In this document: positions 23,091 through 34,048 of the stretch, in pieces
Layout of the letters: the number at the start of each line of letters is the position of its first letter
Numbering within the stretch: the first letter of the stretch is position 1
Source: Halichondria panicea
Taxonomy: Eukaryota; Porifera; Demospongiae; Suberitida; Halichondriidae
Reading direction: 5' to 3'
DNA: 64,000 nt
Assembly: GCF_963675165.1 (NCBI RefSeq)
Contig: NC_087377.1
Coordinates: forward strand, 7,891,122-7,955,121
Position numbers and translations under genes: made by a program
The notes under the pieces: model-generated
The model's input: the letters and a program-made list of their open reading frames with translations, nothing else
Told to the model about the DNA's origin: nothing
The model's database searches: none

Positions 23091-23598
23091 ACGTAAAAGA
23101 GAAATAACTTATGATCAGAGTGTTTCCAAGATGTGTCACTAATATCAACTTGTAGCTTATGTAACAGGGTTTCGTATGGTATGTTGTGCGGCTTCTATTA
23201 ATCAATTTACCCTCTTTGTAGAAAAAATTTTGTGATGGGATTATAATGGGTTTTGGAGATAATAATTAATTTGTGGTATACTCAAATGAATTTTTTTGTA
23301 ATAAAGGTGTTAACAACATAATTACACATATCTCCAAAACCCATTATGATCCCATCACCAAATTTTTTCTACAAAGAGGGTAATTGTAGTTGAACATTAT
23401 ACATTAGAAAAAAAAATTTTTCAATTGGTTGTTTCAAAGAAAAATCTAAATAAAATTTTAACATGTATCCCATAATCAGTAAATTGATTAATAGAAGCCG
23501 CACAACATACCATACGAAACCCTGTTTTACATAAGCTACAAGTTGATATTAGTGACACATCTTGGAAACACTCTGATCATAAGTTATTTCTCTTTTAC
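23091..23598. repeat. Long inverted repeat with interrupted right arm
   Basis: Left arm 23091-23261 (CGTAAAAGAGAAATAACTTA to GGTTTTGGAGAT) pairs with 23331-23381 and 23481-23598. About 100 bp of AT-rich sequence (23382-23480) splits the right arm, so an insertion or a deletion followed the foldback event. No coding frame was seen. Confidence 0.85.
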
Positions 23599-25143
23599 GT
23601 ACACTAAGTGAGTGAAACTGTCGCAATGTTCAGGTGGCCATACCCCAGAAGCCATACAATAAATAACCCTAAATTCTTATGTGTGTTATTACCTCACCGT
23701 GCTCTATGTGTGTATGAAATTTCGGAGAATTCTGACAAGTCACCTGTTTAGGTAATGTTGAATTGGTATGGAATGCCCCACAGGCATGTTAATAATTGCA
23801 CCAACTTGCATTGCAAAGTCCATATCTTCTGATCCCATGAAGATCACATCACAAAACTTATACAAGCCGGGAAATAGTACCTAAAGACTAGTTTGGTAAA
23901 AAATTAAAGACGCCATTTTTGAGTAATGCTTAATTAAAGGTTACGATAATGACCTTTGACCCTTTAACGAGTGCCCACCCCCTTTAAGCACGTCACCGGA
24001 AAGATCATACCATAGGGAGTACGGTGGTACAGTTTTTATCTGTCATAATTAATCATGGCAGAAGTTATGCTCTAAGAAGCGTAGGTGGGTCACCGAAATT
24101 TTTTAGTTTTGGTGAATTTTCAAGGGCTCGTAAGTAAGAAGCCATACGACATATAGGGTTAAAATTGGGTGTGGTTATATAACTTATAGTAAGGTATGTA
24201 TATACTAAGTTTCGTTGAAATCGGAGGGGGTGCTCATTTTTTTGTGTTGAGTTCACATGGAATGTCCCACATGTGAAAATGAGTGTTTTTTTATATATAT
24301 ATATATATAACAAGAATGTAACAAAAATACTGGAGTGCATTACTCAACCACCATGAGCATTATTGCATCATCCTAGTGCACCAGCATTAAAACACACTGG
24401 CTTGTGTTATTGCTGATCACAAACCTAAGATCAAACTAGTTTTCAGGCTACCTAGCTTCAATGGCTGGGATGACTTGAATAGTGTATTTTAAAAAAAGAA
24501 GAGTGCAACAACAACTTATTGCACACTTGACTGGGTTTGATGATTTCATTGGCTGTAGGTCACATGATCAGAATTTATTAACGGTTTATCAGCAAAAACG
24601 TGCGATTAAATAATTGAACACGATTGATTAAAATAATTGTAGTATTAATAGTCAATTTTCTCTTCTCTCATGGCTAGTGCTTTCTCTCAGTGATTTGGTG
24701 AGTGCCTCTGGGTCCCGATGAAGACGCTGCAGCTGAACCATTTCTTCAGTGTCCCTATCCTACCAACTCTGAGAAGACCATGTTGGCACAATAATGCAGG
24801 AATGTCTAGAAAACATCTCGATTACTGGTTTGCAAATGCTATATAGAAGAAACATCAGTAAAAAGTTTTTTTGTTTTTTTTTTTTGTTTTTTTTTCTCCC
24901 CTTTTGCCTCCGGTTTTTTTGGAGTAATATAAAACATAATGGTAAAGCATAATGGTAAAGGTTATCCCCAAGAAAAATGTTGCATGCTCTGAGGTAGCTT
25001 GAACAATCAAGAATTATTTTGTGAACCATATAAAGGGGGGCTGCAGCCCTTGTTCCTACGCCACTATATTATAATCAAAAAACCATTGATCATCAGACTA
25101 GTTAGAACTGACTATTTACAACAATCAGCAAACAAGTATTTTA
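23599..25143. other. Non-coding stretch with T-rich tract and a lone hAT-like end
   Basis: Two diverged copies of a segment with AGAAGCCATAC... and TGGAATG(C/T)CCCACA occur at about 23650-23790 and 24137-24275. A T-rich tract lies at 24866-24900. GTTCCTACGCCACTA at about 25049-25063 looks like one end of a hAT-like element without a visible partner. Confidence 0.4.
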
Positions 25144-27167
25144 CGAGTTATTCTGAGGATCTGGCATTGGAGGCGGTCCTCCAGGGGATGTCATCTCAAT
25201 CTTCCGTTTCTGTAAGGGAGCTAATCCCCACCAATAAAGAGAGGTGGGTGTTATGGGTAATTCCATTAGTGATATAACAAAAATTAATGTGTACATAGCC
25301 ATTTTCCTTATGTAAACCTCCAATGACAAAATTTATTTGTTTTGTCGTGGTCAATGATTATGAATTAGCACAATTACAAATGAGACAACGCTGACTAGGA
25401 GGGCAACTACTCTTACAGGGTAGCAATGTCGCTGGCAACAAAATAACTACCTAAAAGTAACAAAAAGTGGTGCCAGTCTATGGTAACTTTGTGATTGTCC
25501 AACCATTATATAAAGACGTTTCAGGACCAATTAAATCTCTAGTGTGTGAATTTAGCTCAAATACACCCACAAAGTATAGCTATATATTTATTAGCGGACA
25601 CAAAAACCAAACCGATAAAATTGATATTAGAATAATTATGAGAAGCATAGGGCTGTACTTGCCCTTACGAGAGATCTTGCCATGATGTTCAAGCTGTATG
25701 GGCCCTTGTGGTTGGGGAAACCTCGCCCCCTCAGTTCAGGCACGAGATATCTACTTTGGGTGTAAGTAAACCTTTTGTATGCCCCTTACCCGACCTGATA
25801 AGATGCACATTCCAAGGACTTTATGGTCACTTTGGATACAACCACCTTGTCCGCCAAGAGAATCCGCACGTCCTCCAAGACACTCATTCCCTTTTGTATG
25901 CGTTTCTTTGACAACTCTAATCTCTTTTGCCCATCCACCTTCCTCTTGATCTTAAATCGTATCCTTCTCTCTTTCCTTCATTCATAATAAATTATGTCTG
26001 GGTCCTTAATAATTACCTCTATCATAAGAGAACGAAAGTACCCGGGTTCTATTCACGTTAAACAGTTTCTGACAGTCTTTACTAAGTGGGGTGGATTGGA
26101 TACAAAATGCGATGATCGCTCTTCTTTATAGATACTTTATGCCTGGTTATATAAAAACTATGCTCTATAATTAACATGCTATCATCATGTGAGAGAGATT
26201 TCTCATCTCTTGCTTGATCCTTTCTGACATTCTCATCATTCACATGCTCTTCTTGCTCTACAAAGATTTGAACACCATCATTCTCCACTGTCAACACCTC
26301 GATCGCCACTTCATCTTTAGAAACATTATTGTTGTGTATACGATTTCTTATAACTATCCTTCCATAACAAACTGGCTGCTTGGACTCGCTGTCAAGCAAT
26401 TCACATAGAATTCAGGGAAGGAATTGCTTTCCTAAAGTTTTACAAACAGCTTGCTTTATTGGTAGAGACTGGCTCCCTTACAGTATCTTCCTTTCCCCCA
26501 CAAATGGAAACACAAGAATCAATACCGACACAAGTGACCGCTATAATTATTGTTAGCTAAAGGTGTAGGAAATTTTTTCGTTTCTTAATCCACCATTCTC
26601 TTATTTTTTGAAGGGTAATGTGAAAACGTTAATTGAAATATTAAAGCACAAAATAATACTATATAGATTGCCGCCTAAGGCAGGCACATACAATATATAC
26701 ACATACAGTGCTTTAGAGTGTCTGGTTCTGATCAGAGAGCTGCAATTAAACAGAAAAGCTCAGGAAGTGAAACATATCAGCGGTGATGCATGCATGGACG
26801 CATAATTATATCTACGTCTAGATTACGTTCTCAATTACGAAGTGTGTAAGATCTGTCTACTGTACCGTATAGGCATAGCACACCAATCATATGCAGCACG
26901 TTATGGAACTGAATTTGTTCGTTCAGGCTTCACAACTGCATGGGCCACATCAGCATTTAGTGTAGTCAGTTTGTGTTTTGCTGCTGAATCTGGACATAGC
27001 CATTGATGATATTCTTAATACAAATATTATACCTGACTGAGTTCCATCTGATATTTTTAGAGTTGTATGTAACGAGCCAAAAGTGTTGTTGTGACAAAGA
27101 GGTATATAGCTTGACACATTTTGTTTTGTTGTGCCACAATTAACCTACACTACACTACACTACTACA
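25144..27167. other. Region with unassigned open frames, probably repeat remnants
   Basis: On the plus strand near 25146-25250 the peptide SEDLALEAVLQGMS recalls pipsqueak-type HTH segments of pogo/Tigger transposases, but the match is short. GTAAGGGAGC...CCAATAAAG at about 25213 recurs inverted at about 26457. Minus-strand frames at 26082-26399 (105 codons, rich in E, D and V) and about 25784-25970 (basic, SKKRIQKGMSVLEDVRILLA) are codon-like but unrecognised. Confidence 0.3.
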
Positions 27168-27842
27168 CTAGCTAGCCACAATGTTCTGAATTGTTCCGAA
27201 TTGTTCCGATTCCTCAAGCAGGACGCTGCTTAGGGCATCTCGACTCTGGGTGATGATCCCCTTTGCAAGCTGTACAAACATGCAAGTAGATGCAATCGTC
27301 CCCAAACAGGCAGTCAGGCTCCCCACGCTGACAAGGCTCCAGGATCGACGCCCGGAGGGGGCCTTCTCTTGAGTGATCGCTTGCTGGAGGTCGGGAAGAG
27401 ACGCTTCGAACCCATTGAGGGGGGGTCCTGAGCCCAAACAGGGCACGAGGCCGCAGAGTGGTCGAGCGACCGACAAGGACCACACCACGGGGGGACCGTC
27501 CACTCCCTGCCCGATAAAACAATAGGAGTGGAAGCCCCCATACACCTTCGGACCGTCCACTCCCTGCCCGATAAAACAATAGGAGTGGAAGCCCCCCATA
27601 CACCTTCGACCAATCGGTCCTGCCGGATTCTGCTGCCTCGCCACAGAACTTCAGGCCATACAGTAGCCACAACGGGAACCGATACCTCTTGCTGAATTGG
27701 GCCAATGTTGACGTGTAGCTGAGTAGGGACGGGGCTCGCTCTGGTGATTTAGCAATCAGCACAGCTGCGTATATCGCAAAACATTGCACCCAAGTATTGA
27801 AGTCTGGGACTCTACCCGAGTTTAGGGTCTTGGCTGGGGGTA
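27168..27842 (-). pseudogene. DIRS-like retroelement gag fragment
   Basis: On the minus strand a frame reads NTWVQCFAIYAAVLIAKSPE and ends in a Cys/His cluster, CLFGDDCIYLHVCTACKGDH. This layout (conserved QCF.Y block, W..Y..F..AA block, Cys-rich end) is what I associate with gag-like proteins of DIRS-type elements in cnidarians and sponges. The frame shifts midway, and a 56-bp segment is doubled at 27495-27605. The N-terminal part may lie at 30487-30569 and 31315-31490. Confidence 0.45.
27495..27605. repeat. Tandem duplication, two units of about 55 bp
   Basis: GGACCGTCCACTCCCTGCCC through CATACACCTTC occurs twice head to tail with one base of length difference, inside the gag-like fragment. 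Near identity points to a recent event. Confidence 0.9.
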
Positions 27843-28348
27843 GCCTCCTTCACAAGGCCTAATTATTAGGCCTGCTACGACTGCTTGCGCATGCGCAAAA
27901 TTATTGGATTAATATTCCCGTAATGTTTTCCATTAAACTGAATTTTTACCCGAATTATATCCTGAATAACATAATTACTATATAGACAAAGAATACTCTT
28001 CATATTAAAAGTCAGACACAGAGCTATATAGCTAGCTAGCTAGAGACAGAGCTGTATTGGTTACAGCAGCAATTTCTTTCTGATAGAGTCGACTTTCACC
28101 AAGGTTAGTGTCAGATGGGCGTGGCCTATCCATATAGGCTATTGTCAGCCTTCCCCTCCGTTCAGAGGATTGTTATCCACACTGTTGCAGGCTGTGAGTC
28201 TTTTGTTAACATAGTAGGTTAAGGGTAGCTATTAGAATGCTATCACACGGGCTAGAAACCTTCTTCTATCCACTTTCTTCAATCCACTTCCGTTCGTTAT
28301 GACGTCATTGTTTTACTGAGCATATACAATGGTATCCGAATTACCCAC
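27843..28348. other. Non-coding stretch, element remnants
   Basis: It starts with TAGCCTCCTTCACAAGGCCT next to a complementary AGGCCT, a short palindromic element end. Text from 27880 to 28080 resembles 6480-6640, and 28290-28330 resembles 8230-8290, so these are parts of the M1/M2 repeat set. No gene was seen. Confidence 0.45.
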
Positions 28349-28499
28349 TTTCTTTTTTTTTTTTTTTTGGGCGTGAAAGCTCTCCATCTCGGGGCTAAGA
28401 AAAGATTACATTGTACAAAAGAAGGAGGTAGTTTAGTGATAGTAAGTATATAGCAGTCAAAAATAAAAACAAAGCGAATATAAGTAGTTCATAGATGAA

Positions 28500-29450
28500 T
28501 TATGTATTCAGGAGGGGGACTCGCCGCTCCTGAGATACAAGGTTTATACTGTCCATGTAGACAGGTCTGTGCAGCGATGAACGGCTACCTCTAATGCACA
28601 TTATTGTAGAGCGGATCGATGCAAAGGATAGCCTGCATCTGAGCCATCCCATTACTGCTGGGTACGGATTTTGTCTTTTCGAGGATAATAGATCAGCGAG
28701 CCTCTTGTAGAACGTTGCTGCTTCTTTGCCCATTCCTCCCCAGGTTGAGAGGACTAAGGGTGTGAAGACTCCCCGCTCGATTTCTCTGACCCTTTGTCCG
28801 TATTCCCTCTTTTTTGCTTGCTCGTGTCTCCTGTAGGCATCTCCGGAACGGTTACTAGGTGCGTTAGGGTAGAATACCCTTACATCAAAAAATGCATCTT
28901 GGTGGTTGTTCCAGAAGCCTCTTGCACGAATATCGGGGCGAGCATGGTTGCTTGTGTTTACTGATCTGGCAGAGAAGAGCTCTCCAGTGAGGGGCTGGAG
29001 GGGTGGCTCTGTAGCGACATTATGGCATACTTCTGTGAGCAGTGAGGCTGTGATGTCACGAATTTCGTTGTGGCGAATAGTCGGGAAGCCCCCCATGTGG
29101 CAAATCATGGCGTGATCTACAGAGAAGTTTGCACCACAGTTGCATGTTTTAGGGATGTTGCTGAGCTGCCAGTTATATCTCAGACGTAGAGCGTCTCTGA
29201 AATCTCCCTTGTGTAACTGGAAGCCGTGTGTGCCTATGGGTATAACCGATAGCCATGATGAGGCTCCTTTTTCACTTGCCAGGTCTGCGTGACGTTTCAG
29301 ATCACTGGGTAACTTGTCCTTGACATCATAGGCTTGTTGAGCATGTTCCGCACGGTTTAGGGCTCTCACATCTCTTTTAGCGGTTGCTGTTATCATCGGG
29401 TCTGCATTCTGATCCATGTCTTGAGACACGATGAGAGAGACTATATAGGG
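28500..29450 (-). CDS. LINE C-terminal region with zinc knuckle and restriction-like endonuclease
   Basis: The open frame, read from 29510 down to 28500, holds CNCGANFSVDHAMICHMGG, a CCHC-type knuckle, then RPDIRARGFWNNHQDAFFDV, fitting the RPD...D core of PD-(D/E)XK endonucleases. In R2, NeSL and related LINEs this enzyme cuts the genomic target to prime reverse transcription. The frame overlaps the end of the RT frame at 29377-29510. The true junction is a frameshift near 29450, so the first residues of the open frame are probably spurious. The product is unlikely to be made intact. Confidence 0.65.
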   Translation of the reverse strand, partial: PYIVSLIVSQDMDQNADPMITATAKRDVRALNRAEHAQQAYDVKDKLPSDLKRHADLASEKGASSWLSVIPIGTHGFQLHKGDFRDALRLRYNWQLSNIPKTCNCGANFSVDHAMICHMGGFPTIRHNEIRDITASLLTEVCHNVATEPPLQPLTGELFSARSVNTSNHARPDIRARGFWNNHQDAFFDVRVFYPNAPSNRSGDAYRRHEQAKKREYGQRVREIERGVFTPLVLSTWGGMGKEAATFYKRLADLLSSKRQNPYPAVMGWLRCRLSFASIRSTIMCIRGSRSSLHRPVYMDSINLVSQERRVPLLNT

Positions 29451-30431
29451 GTTTACATATTGTTTCCGATGCCTTGTAGAATTGTGAGGGTAGGGTTGTA
29501 GGGTTGACAATGCCCAGTCCTCCGTGTCTCACAGGGAGAGCGAGTAGATCTCTTTCTAGCGTTGAACAAGATGGGAGGCCTGATAGAGCAGGGATGAGAA
29601 GATGTTTTATTGCTGTTTCTAGAGGGAGGAGGAGATTTTGTATGTCTGGGATTGTTCGAAGTAGGTAAGTCCATTTGCCTGTGAGACCATGTGTGAACGC
29701 TGCATATGCAGCCTGGGGTTGTGATACTGCAACCCGAGCAAGGCATTCGACTTCCTGTGTCCATTCCTCAACTTTTCCTGTGACATATTCTTTGGTAAAA
29801 CTGTTTGAGCCTATAGCAGCTCCAAGGTGGCGCTTGCCTTCTGTAGTGATCTGAACTCCGGTGTTAGCAAAGGCAGAGGTGGCGTTCTCCTTATGTTCTT
29901 CTTTTACAACCAGGTATGTTTTGGCTGGGTTGGGATGATAGCCATAGAGGGGCCCTAGTCGAGAGAGTTCGTTCCACCAAGACCTTAGGTTATTACATGA
30001 GGCGGCTCCGGTGGCATTGTCTGCATACCAGGCTTGCTTAACATCTGGGCACTTTTCCTTCAGTTTTCTAATTAGTGGTATAGTGGCAATGGCATACATG
30101 GCCATTGCCAGGGGGTCACCTTGGGTAGTGCCTTCTGTACTTTGAATTTCACCTCCATTTGTGATAAACAAGCGGACAGGATGACTATATGTGTTGATGA
30201 GCACTTGTGCAAGGGGGGGCACAGCACACTGACGTTATGAAGGGCTGATTTCCTATTGATAGAGTTGAAGGCATTGGTTGCATCCACTAGTAAGGCACCC
30301 TCTGTATCCTGGTCCTCGAAGATAGACTTCATCGAGTGGACTGCAGCTTCGCACCCACCATCTTGGCCGGGGCCCTGCTGCTTCTCCAATGTCATTACCC
30401 ACTTTCCGGGTAATAGGTGGCGCATGCGCAA
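29377..30431 (-). pseudogene. LINE reverse transcriptase, frameshifted
   Basis: Motifs in order on the minus strand: GPGQDGGCEAA, LLVDATNAFNSINR (motif A), EGTTQGDPLAMAMYA (motif B), QAWYADNATG (motif C, with YADN in place of YADD), then the thumb with VRHGGLGIVNP. The frame changes near 30215 at a run of seven G, so motif A and motif B are in different frames. The RT start is missing. Confidence 0.75.
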
Positions 30432-30569
30432 ACAGTCGATACCAGGCCCTCTCTTCGAGCGAAGAGCGGCCTGGAATCGAGGCTAGGCTGGGGCAGCTTG
30501 CTAAAGTCCAAAAAGGCCCCAGATAGAATAGTCTCCACCACCGATCGCTTGAGCGGTAGGATCCTCGAC
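30432..30569 (-). pseudogene. Possible DIRS-like gag N-terminal fragment with a palindromic MITE
   Basis: About 30487-30569 on the minus strand reads VVETILSGAFLDFSKLPQPS, which resembles a block preceding the QCF.Y block in DIRS-type gag proteins, so it may have been joined to 27842 before the LINE arrived. The adjoining 30432-30486 is a palindrome (CGATACCAGGCC...GGCCTGGAATCG) ending TAGCC on the minus strand, a small MITE. Confidence 0.35.
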
Positions 30570-31314
30570 CAGGGGCGGATCCAGGGGTGATTTTGAGGGG
30601 CTGAAGCCCCCCCCCCCTTTTGAAAAACTACCTATGTATTGCTAGTCTGAGGTTACAACAATTTTGCCACCAACCTTGTTACTTATGCATCTGCATGTAG
30701 ACTCACTGACTTAAGAGATGCTAGACAATAGCCAAGTCTAGCTACTAAGAGTATAAAGGATGTAGGCTAGCTAGCTGGACATGCATACTTAACTATACTA
30801 TACTATATGTACTAGCTAGCTAGCTAGAACTAATAAAGTGCATAGGTCAACTATTGCTGTTGCTGAGTCAGCTCCTTGTGCAATGTTTTGTAGCCTCGAT
30901 CATATCCCAGGCCTCTTTTCCTAGGCCAGGCCTTGTGAAGGAGGCTATTGTGCATGCTGTTGAGCTGCAACATGGAGACTTTTTCAGCTAGTTGCAAGGA
31001 AGCAGCCTTATCTCCTCTCACTCTCAGTGCAGTCTGGGTAGGCATTCTTTCATGTACCAAGAGTGCATGAATGTAGATGTCTACAGTATACATCCTTTTG
31101 TTGATTAGAACGAGTTTTTTGTATTAACTTTTCATATTCAGTATTCACTTATTAATATGATAGTTCAAAGGTAAAAGTGTGAGCAAATTGTAAAAATCAA
31201 AAAATTTCGCCTCCGGCGAGGCGGGAGGGGGATGCTCCCCCTCCCATACCCACCCCCTGGGTGGCTCCGCCACCCTCGAGCCCCCCCCTTTCATTTTTCC
31301 TGGATCCGCCCCTG
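30570..31314. mobile_element. hAT-like element, 5-bp target duplication
   Basis: Perfect ends CAGGGGCGGATCCAGG and complement are flanked by TCGAC on both sides (30565-30569, 31315-31319). CAGGGGCGGATCCAGG is a well-known type of hAT end. It is non-autonomous, and a G/C-rich subterminal zone lies at 31210-31290. Removing it makes the gag-like reading frame continuous across the site, which supports the exact borders. Confidence 0.85.
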
Positions 31315-32411
31315 TCGACAGCACCACAATGGTGTCCGGGGTTTTGCCAAGCCACCAATGACATCGAAGCAGAGCAGGAGGTGTCTGCCAGACCGGCCAG
31401 AGTGCTGACTCCTATAGCGCATAGCGCTCCCAGAGCATGGGAAGCGGGCATGGACCCTAGGTGCAATGCTGCGAGGGTCAAATACAATACCCAGGCCGCC
31501 TTTCTCTTCACGGCCTAGAATCGAGGCTGCATGGACTAGGCCCTCATAAATTATGCTTGGAATAAATTTTTGCTCGATTAAGATCATTACATTTTACATT
31601 ATAAGATAATCACATGGATATGATGAAGAGTTAGTAAGTATTGCTTTAACTTTTAGGTTCAAATTGTGGACTTTTTTTGGTCTTTTGCGATTGTATTGAC
31701 GGTGAAGTGAGGGATGTCTGAAGGATATCAGAGAGTGTACATTGCTTTGATGATGTTTCAATCTTTTTTGTCAATGACTCGCACACCAAAGGATGTTACT
31801 TTTGGAAGTGAAGACAACGCTATGCGGTGGAACTCTTTGGCTCTAAAAGTATATTAGGAGCATAATACAGACAGCAATTGCCTGTTCTCTGGTCTGTTCT
31901 CTCACCGGCAGGTCTACATTATTGTGTGAACCGGCACAAGGGTTGGGTAATTCTCATATACTGTATATACTTACAATAGCTTCCCGTTTAGAAGTTCCTC
32001 ATACATTAATCTTTCTGATTATGCCGATATCCATATCTAATGTTTGCCTATAATTGAATGGTCGTAAACGTGCCATATGTAGACGCACTTCTCCATACAC
32101 GGTTATACGCACAATGTTTGTTTTATACGTTCTAAGTATACATTTTTGAATAGACTAGGGAGACCGGAGAATCCTCTCGTTTGGTATATGTCTAGGAATA
32201 GGCTAGTGAACACCTGGATGTTGCTTCCCTCCCTGTATTGAGATACCGTATAGTGGGTAATTTTTGTTGGTGCAAATCTTCGCACAAACTACCCATTTAT
32301 AATTATATATTTCGTATTTTGACGTTGAACCTATATTGTGCCGTAGGTGCTCTACTGATAAAAATAAGAAAACTTCCACCATACGAAAATTGCTCACTAT
32401 AACCATAGATA
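31315..32411. other. Retroelement scrap, then non-coding stretch
   Basis: 31315-31490 on the minus strand continues the gag-like text upstream of the hAT-like insertion but has stops. 31490-31535 is a palindromic TAGCCTCGA-type MITE copy. 32190-32217 shares an inverted stretch (TAGGCTAGTGAACACCTGGA) with 39238-39268. An M4-like end lies at 32246. No host gene was seen. Confidence 0.4.
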
Positions 32412-32585
32412 TGTAACAATTATTCATTGATTATAATATTATTCATTGTTTTTGTGACAGTTGGTCATGTGATGTGACAGAGTCTTGATATGATAAAATT
32501 AACAGTGAAAGTGAGCATGGAGCAAGCTGCTTTTATCTAGTTGCATCGCCTGCAATAAATAGTGTTAGTGGCCGTAGCCGTCACA
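32412..32585 (+). repeat. 5' LTR of the Ty3/Gypsy element
   Basis: 174 bp, TG...CA ends, matched to 38703-38876. CAATAAA at about 32552 could serve as the poly(A) signal. Directly after it, TTTGGCGACCCTGCCAGGAC is the expected place of the primer-binding site. The tRNA was not determined. Confidence 0.95.
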
Positions 32586-32615
32586 TTTGGCGACCCTGCC
32601 AGGACCTGTGTGTTC

Positions 32616-33764
32616 ATGTCAAGGCGTGAGTTGCAGGCTTTGACCCAAGACTCCGGACACGTGTTGTTACGAAAACGGTTGAGAACTACTCATACGGAGA
32701 GTATAGAGACCATGGAACAGTTACAGACAGATTTGGAGACACTTCGACAAGAGTTGGCTGCTGCTAAGGAAGAATCCAAGAAGCAGTTGGAGGAGATAGA
32801 GCAGCTTCGAGCTGAAATGACGGAGACGACCCGTACCCATCGCATTCAAGTAGAAGAGGCGACCCGGAACCGTGAAGAAGAAATCCGTGCGCTGCTCCAA
32901 GGACAGCTAGAGGAATCTGAGACAAGAGCTGAGCTAAAGCATTTGAGGGCTCTGGAGCAACTTAGAGTTGAGCATCAAGAGGCGATCCACCGAGAACAGA
33001 ATTAAGTGGACAGAGAGCGACGACAAGCTCAAGAGAGGGAACAAACCCTGACTGATGCGTTTGAATTAGAGAAGTATAATCTACAAGGACAATTGGAAGC
33101 AGTTACTGCTGAACTACGATCACTTCAGGAAGAAGTTGACTCGGAGGATGACCCGTCTATTGACGATGAGGCGGAGGTTGGACATACCACACCGCTAGAG
33201 AGGGCAGAACCCTCAAGTACCCCCCATATGGAGAGAGGTACCGACCCAACTGAAGATCGAGGAACTGAAAGAACTGATCGAGGAACTGAAAGAACTCGAG
33301 GAACTGAAAGAAGAACTGAAGACCGAGGGACTGAAAGAAGCACTGATCGAGGAACTGAAAGAACTACCGATCGAAGAACTGAAACTGATACACGAAGAAC
33401 AGAGCCACCAGGAGGAGAGGAACGACTGCTGCCCCCTGCTGGAAGAGAGTCTCCTAGTGAGTCATTACTTGTAGCGACAATGACAAGGCTTTTGGAAGCT
33501 CACACAGAGGCAATTGCTGCCCAAACACAAGCTACAGCTGCCCAGCACCTACCACCTACCACCCCTAAAGGCCTTTACCGGTGAAGGGAAACAAATGGAA
33601 GAAGATGGATTCGAGCGTTGGATTGAACAGTTTGAAGAACGAGCTAAAGTTGCCGGATGGAGTACTGAGCAAAAGTTACATCAGAGTTACATCAGATTAA
33701 ATTGTTATTGGAGAAAACGGCTCTGAGAGTTCTCCGTGCTCTCCCAGACATGGACCAGAGTCTG
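32616..33764 (+). pseudogene. Ty3/Gypsy gag, disrupted
   Basis: From ATG 32616 a coiled-coil-rich frame runs to an in-frame TAA at 33003-33005 and stays open after it to 33584. The typical Gypsy gag core (FTGEGKQ, ERWIEQFEERAKVAGWS) lies in the next frame from about 33560, next to a doubled CACCTAC. A further frame change occurs near 33690-33705. A 33250-33400 stretch encodes a minisatellite of RGTERT-type repeats. Gag would form the particle shell, but this copy cannot encode it in one piece. Confidence 0.75.
33250..33400 (+). repeat. Coding minisatellite within gag
   Basis: Repeats of GATCGAGGAACTGAAAGAAC with variable 15-24 bp units give a charged RGTER/TDRGTER string. Unit length is a multiple of three, so copy number could change without shifting the frame. 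Confidence 0.8.
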
Positions 33765-34036
33765 GGTAGATTATCACATTCGTTACCCAGTCGCTTTACA
33801 GCTATCAGGGCTTCTAACTGTTCTATTGACAAACTGTTCAAATGTGTCTCCTCACTTGGTTTGGTCTCCAGTAGTGCATTACGGGATGTACTGGGGTTAG
33901 AGTTATTTCCACTGTGATTTCCACTGTGATTTCCACTGTGACGGTTTAACTGACTTGACCTCCCGCTTCTGTAAGGGTTAGTGTTTCTCCCAGGTGCTTC
34001 CGGCTGATTCGTAACGAATGTGATAATCTACCCAGA
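33762..34036 (-). other. Inverted segment between gag and pol
   Basis: CTGGGTAGATTATCACATTCG at about 33762 reappears as its complement ending at about 34036. The bases between them are open on the minus strand in the register expected for a gag C-terminus (Asn/Ser-rich, with repeated HSGN) and read as nonsense on plus. The simplest reading is an inversion of about 275 bp. Confidence 0.65.
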
Positions 34037-34048
34037 GACGAAGCTACG

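Larger units (their letters stand above)
28349..30431 (-). mobile_element. 5'-truncated LINE with restriction-like endonuclease (R2/NeSL-type)
   Basis: On the minus strand it runs from RT finger motifs near 30400 to a poly(A) tract at 28368-28353 (T run on plus), which marks the 3' end. RT and endonuclease are in one direction but broken by frameshifts. The upstream RT part and any N-terminal zinc fingers are missing. It is inserted among gag-like sequence. Confidence 0.75.

Noticed and set aside
24760-25029. 89-codon minus-strand frame
   Set aside because: Its core is a Lys run from a T-rich tract and it has no domain-like sequence.
32588-32605. Naming the tRNA primer of the Gypsy element
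   Set aside because: The site directly after the LTR is in the right place, but matching it to a tRNA needs the tRNA set of the species.
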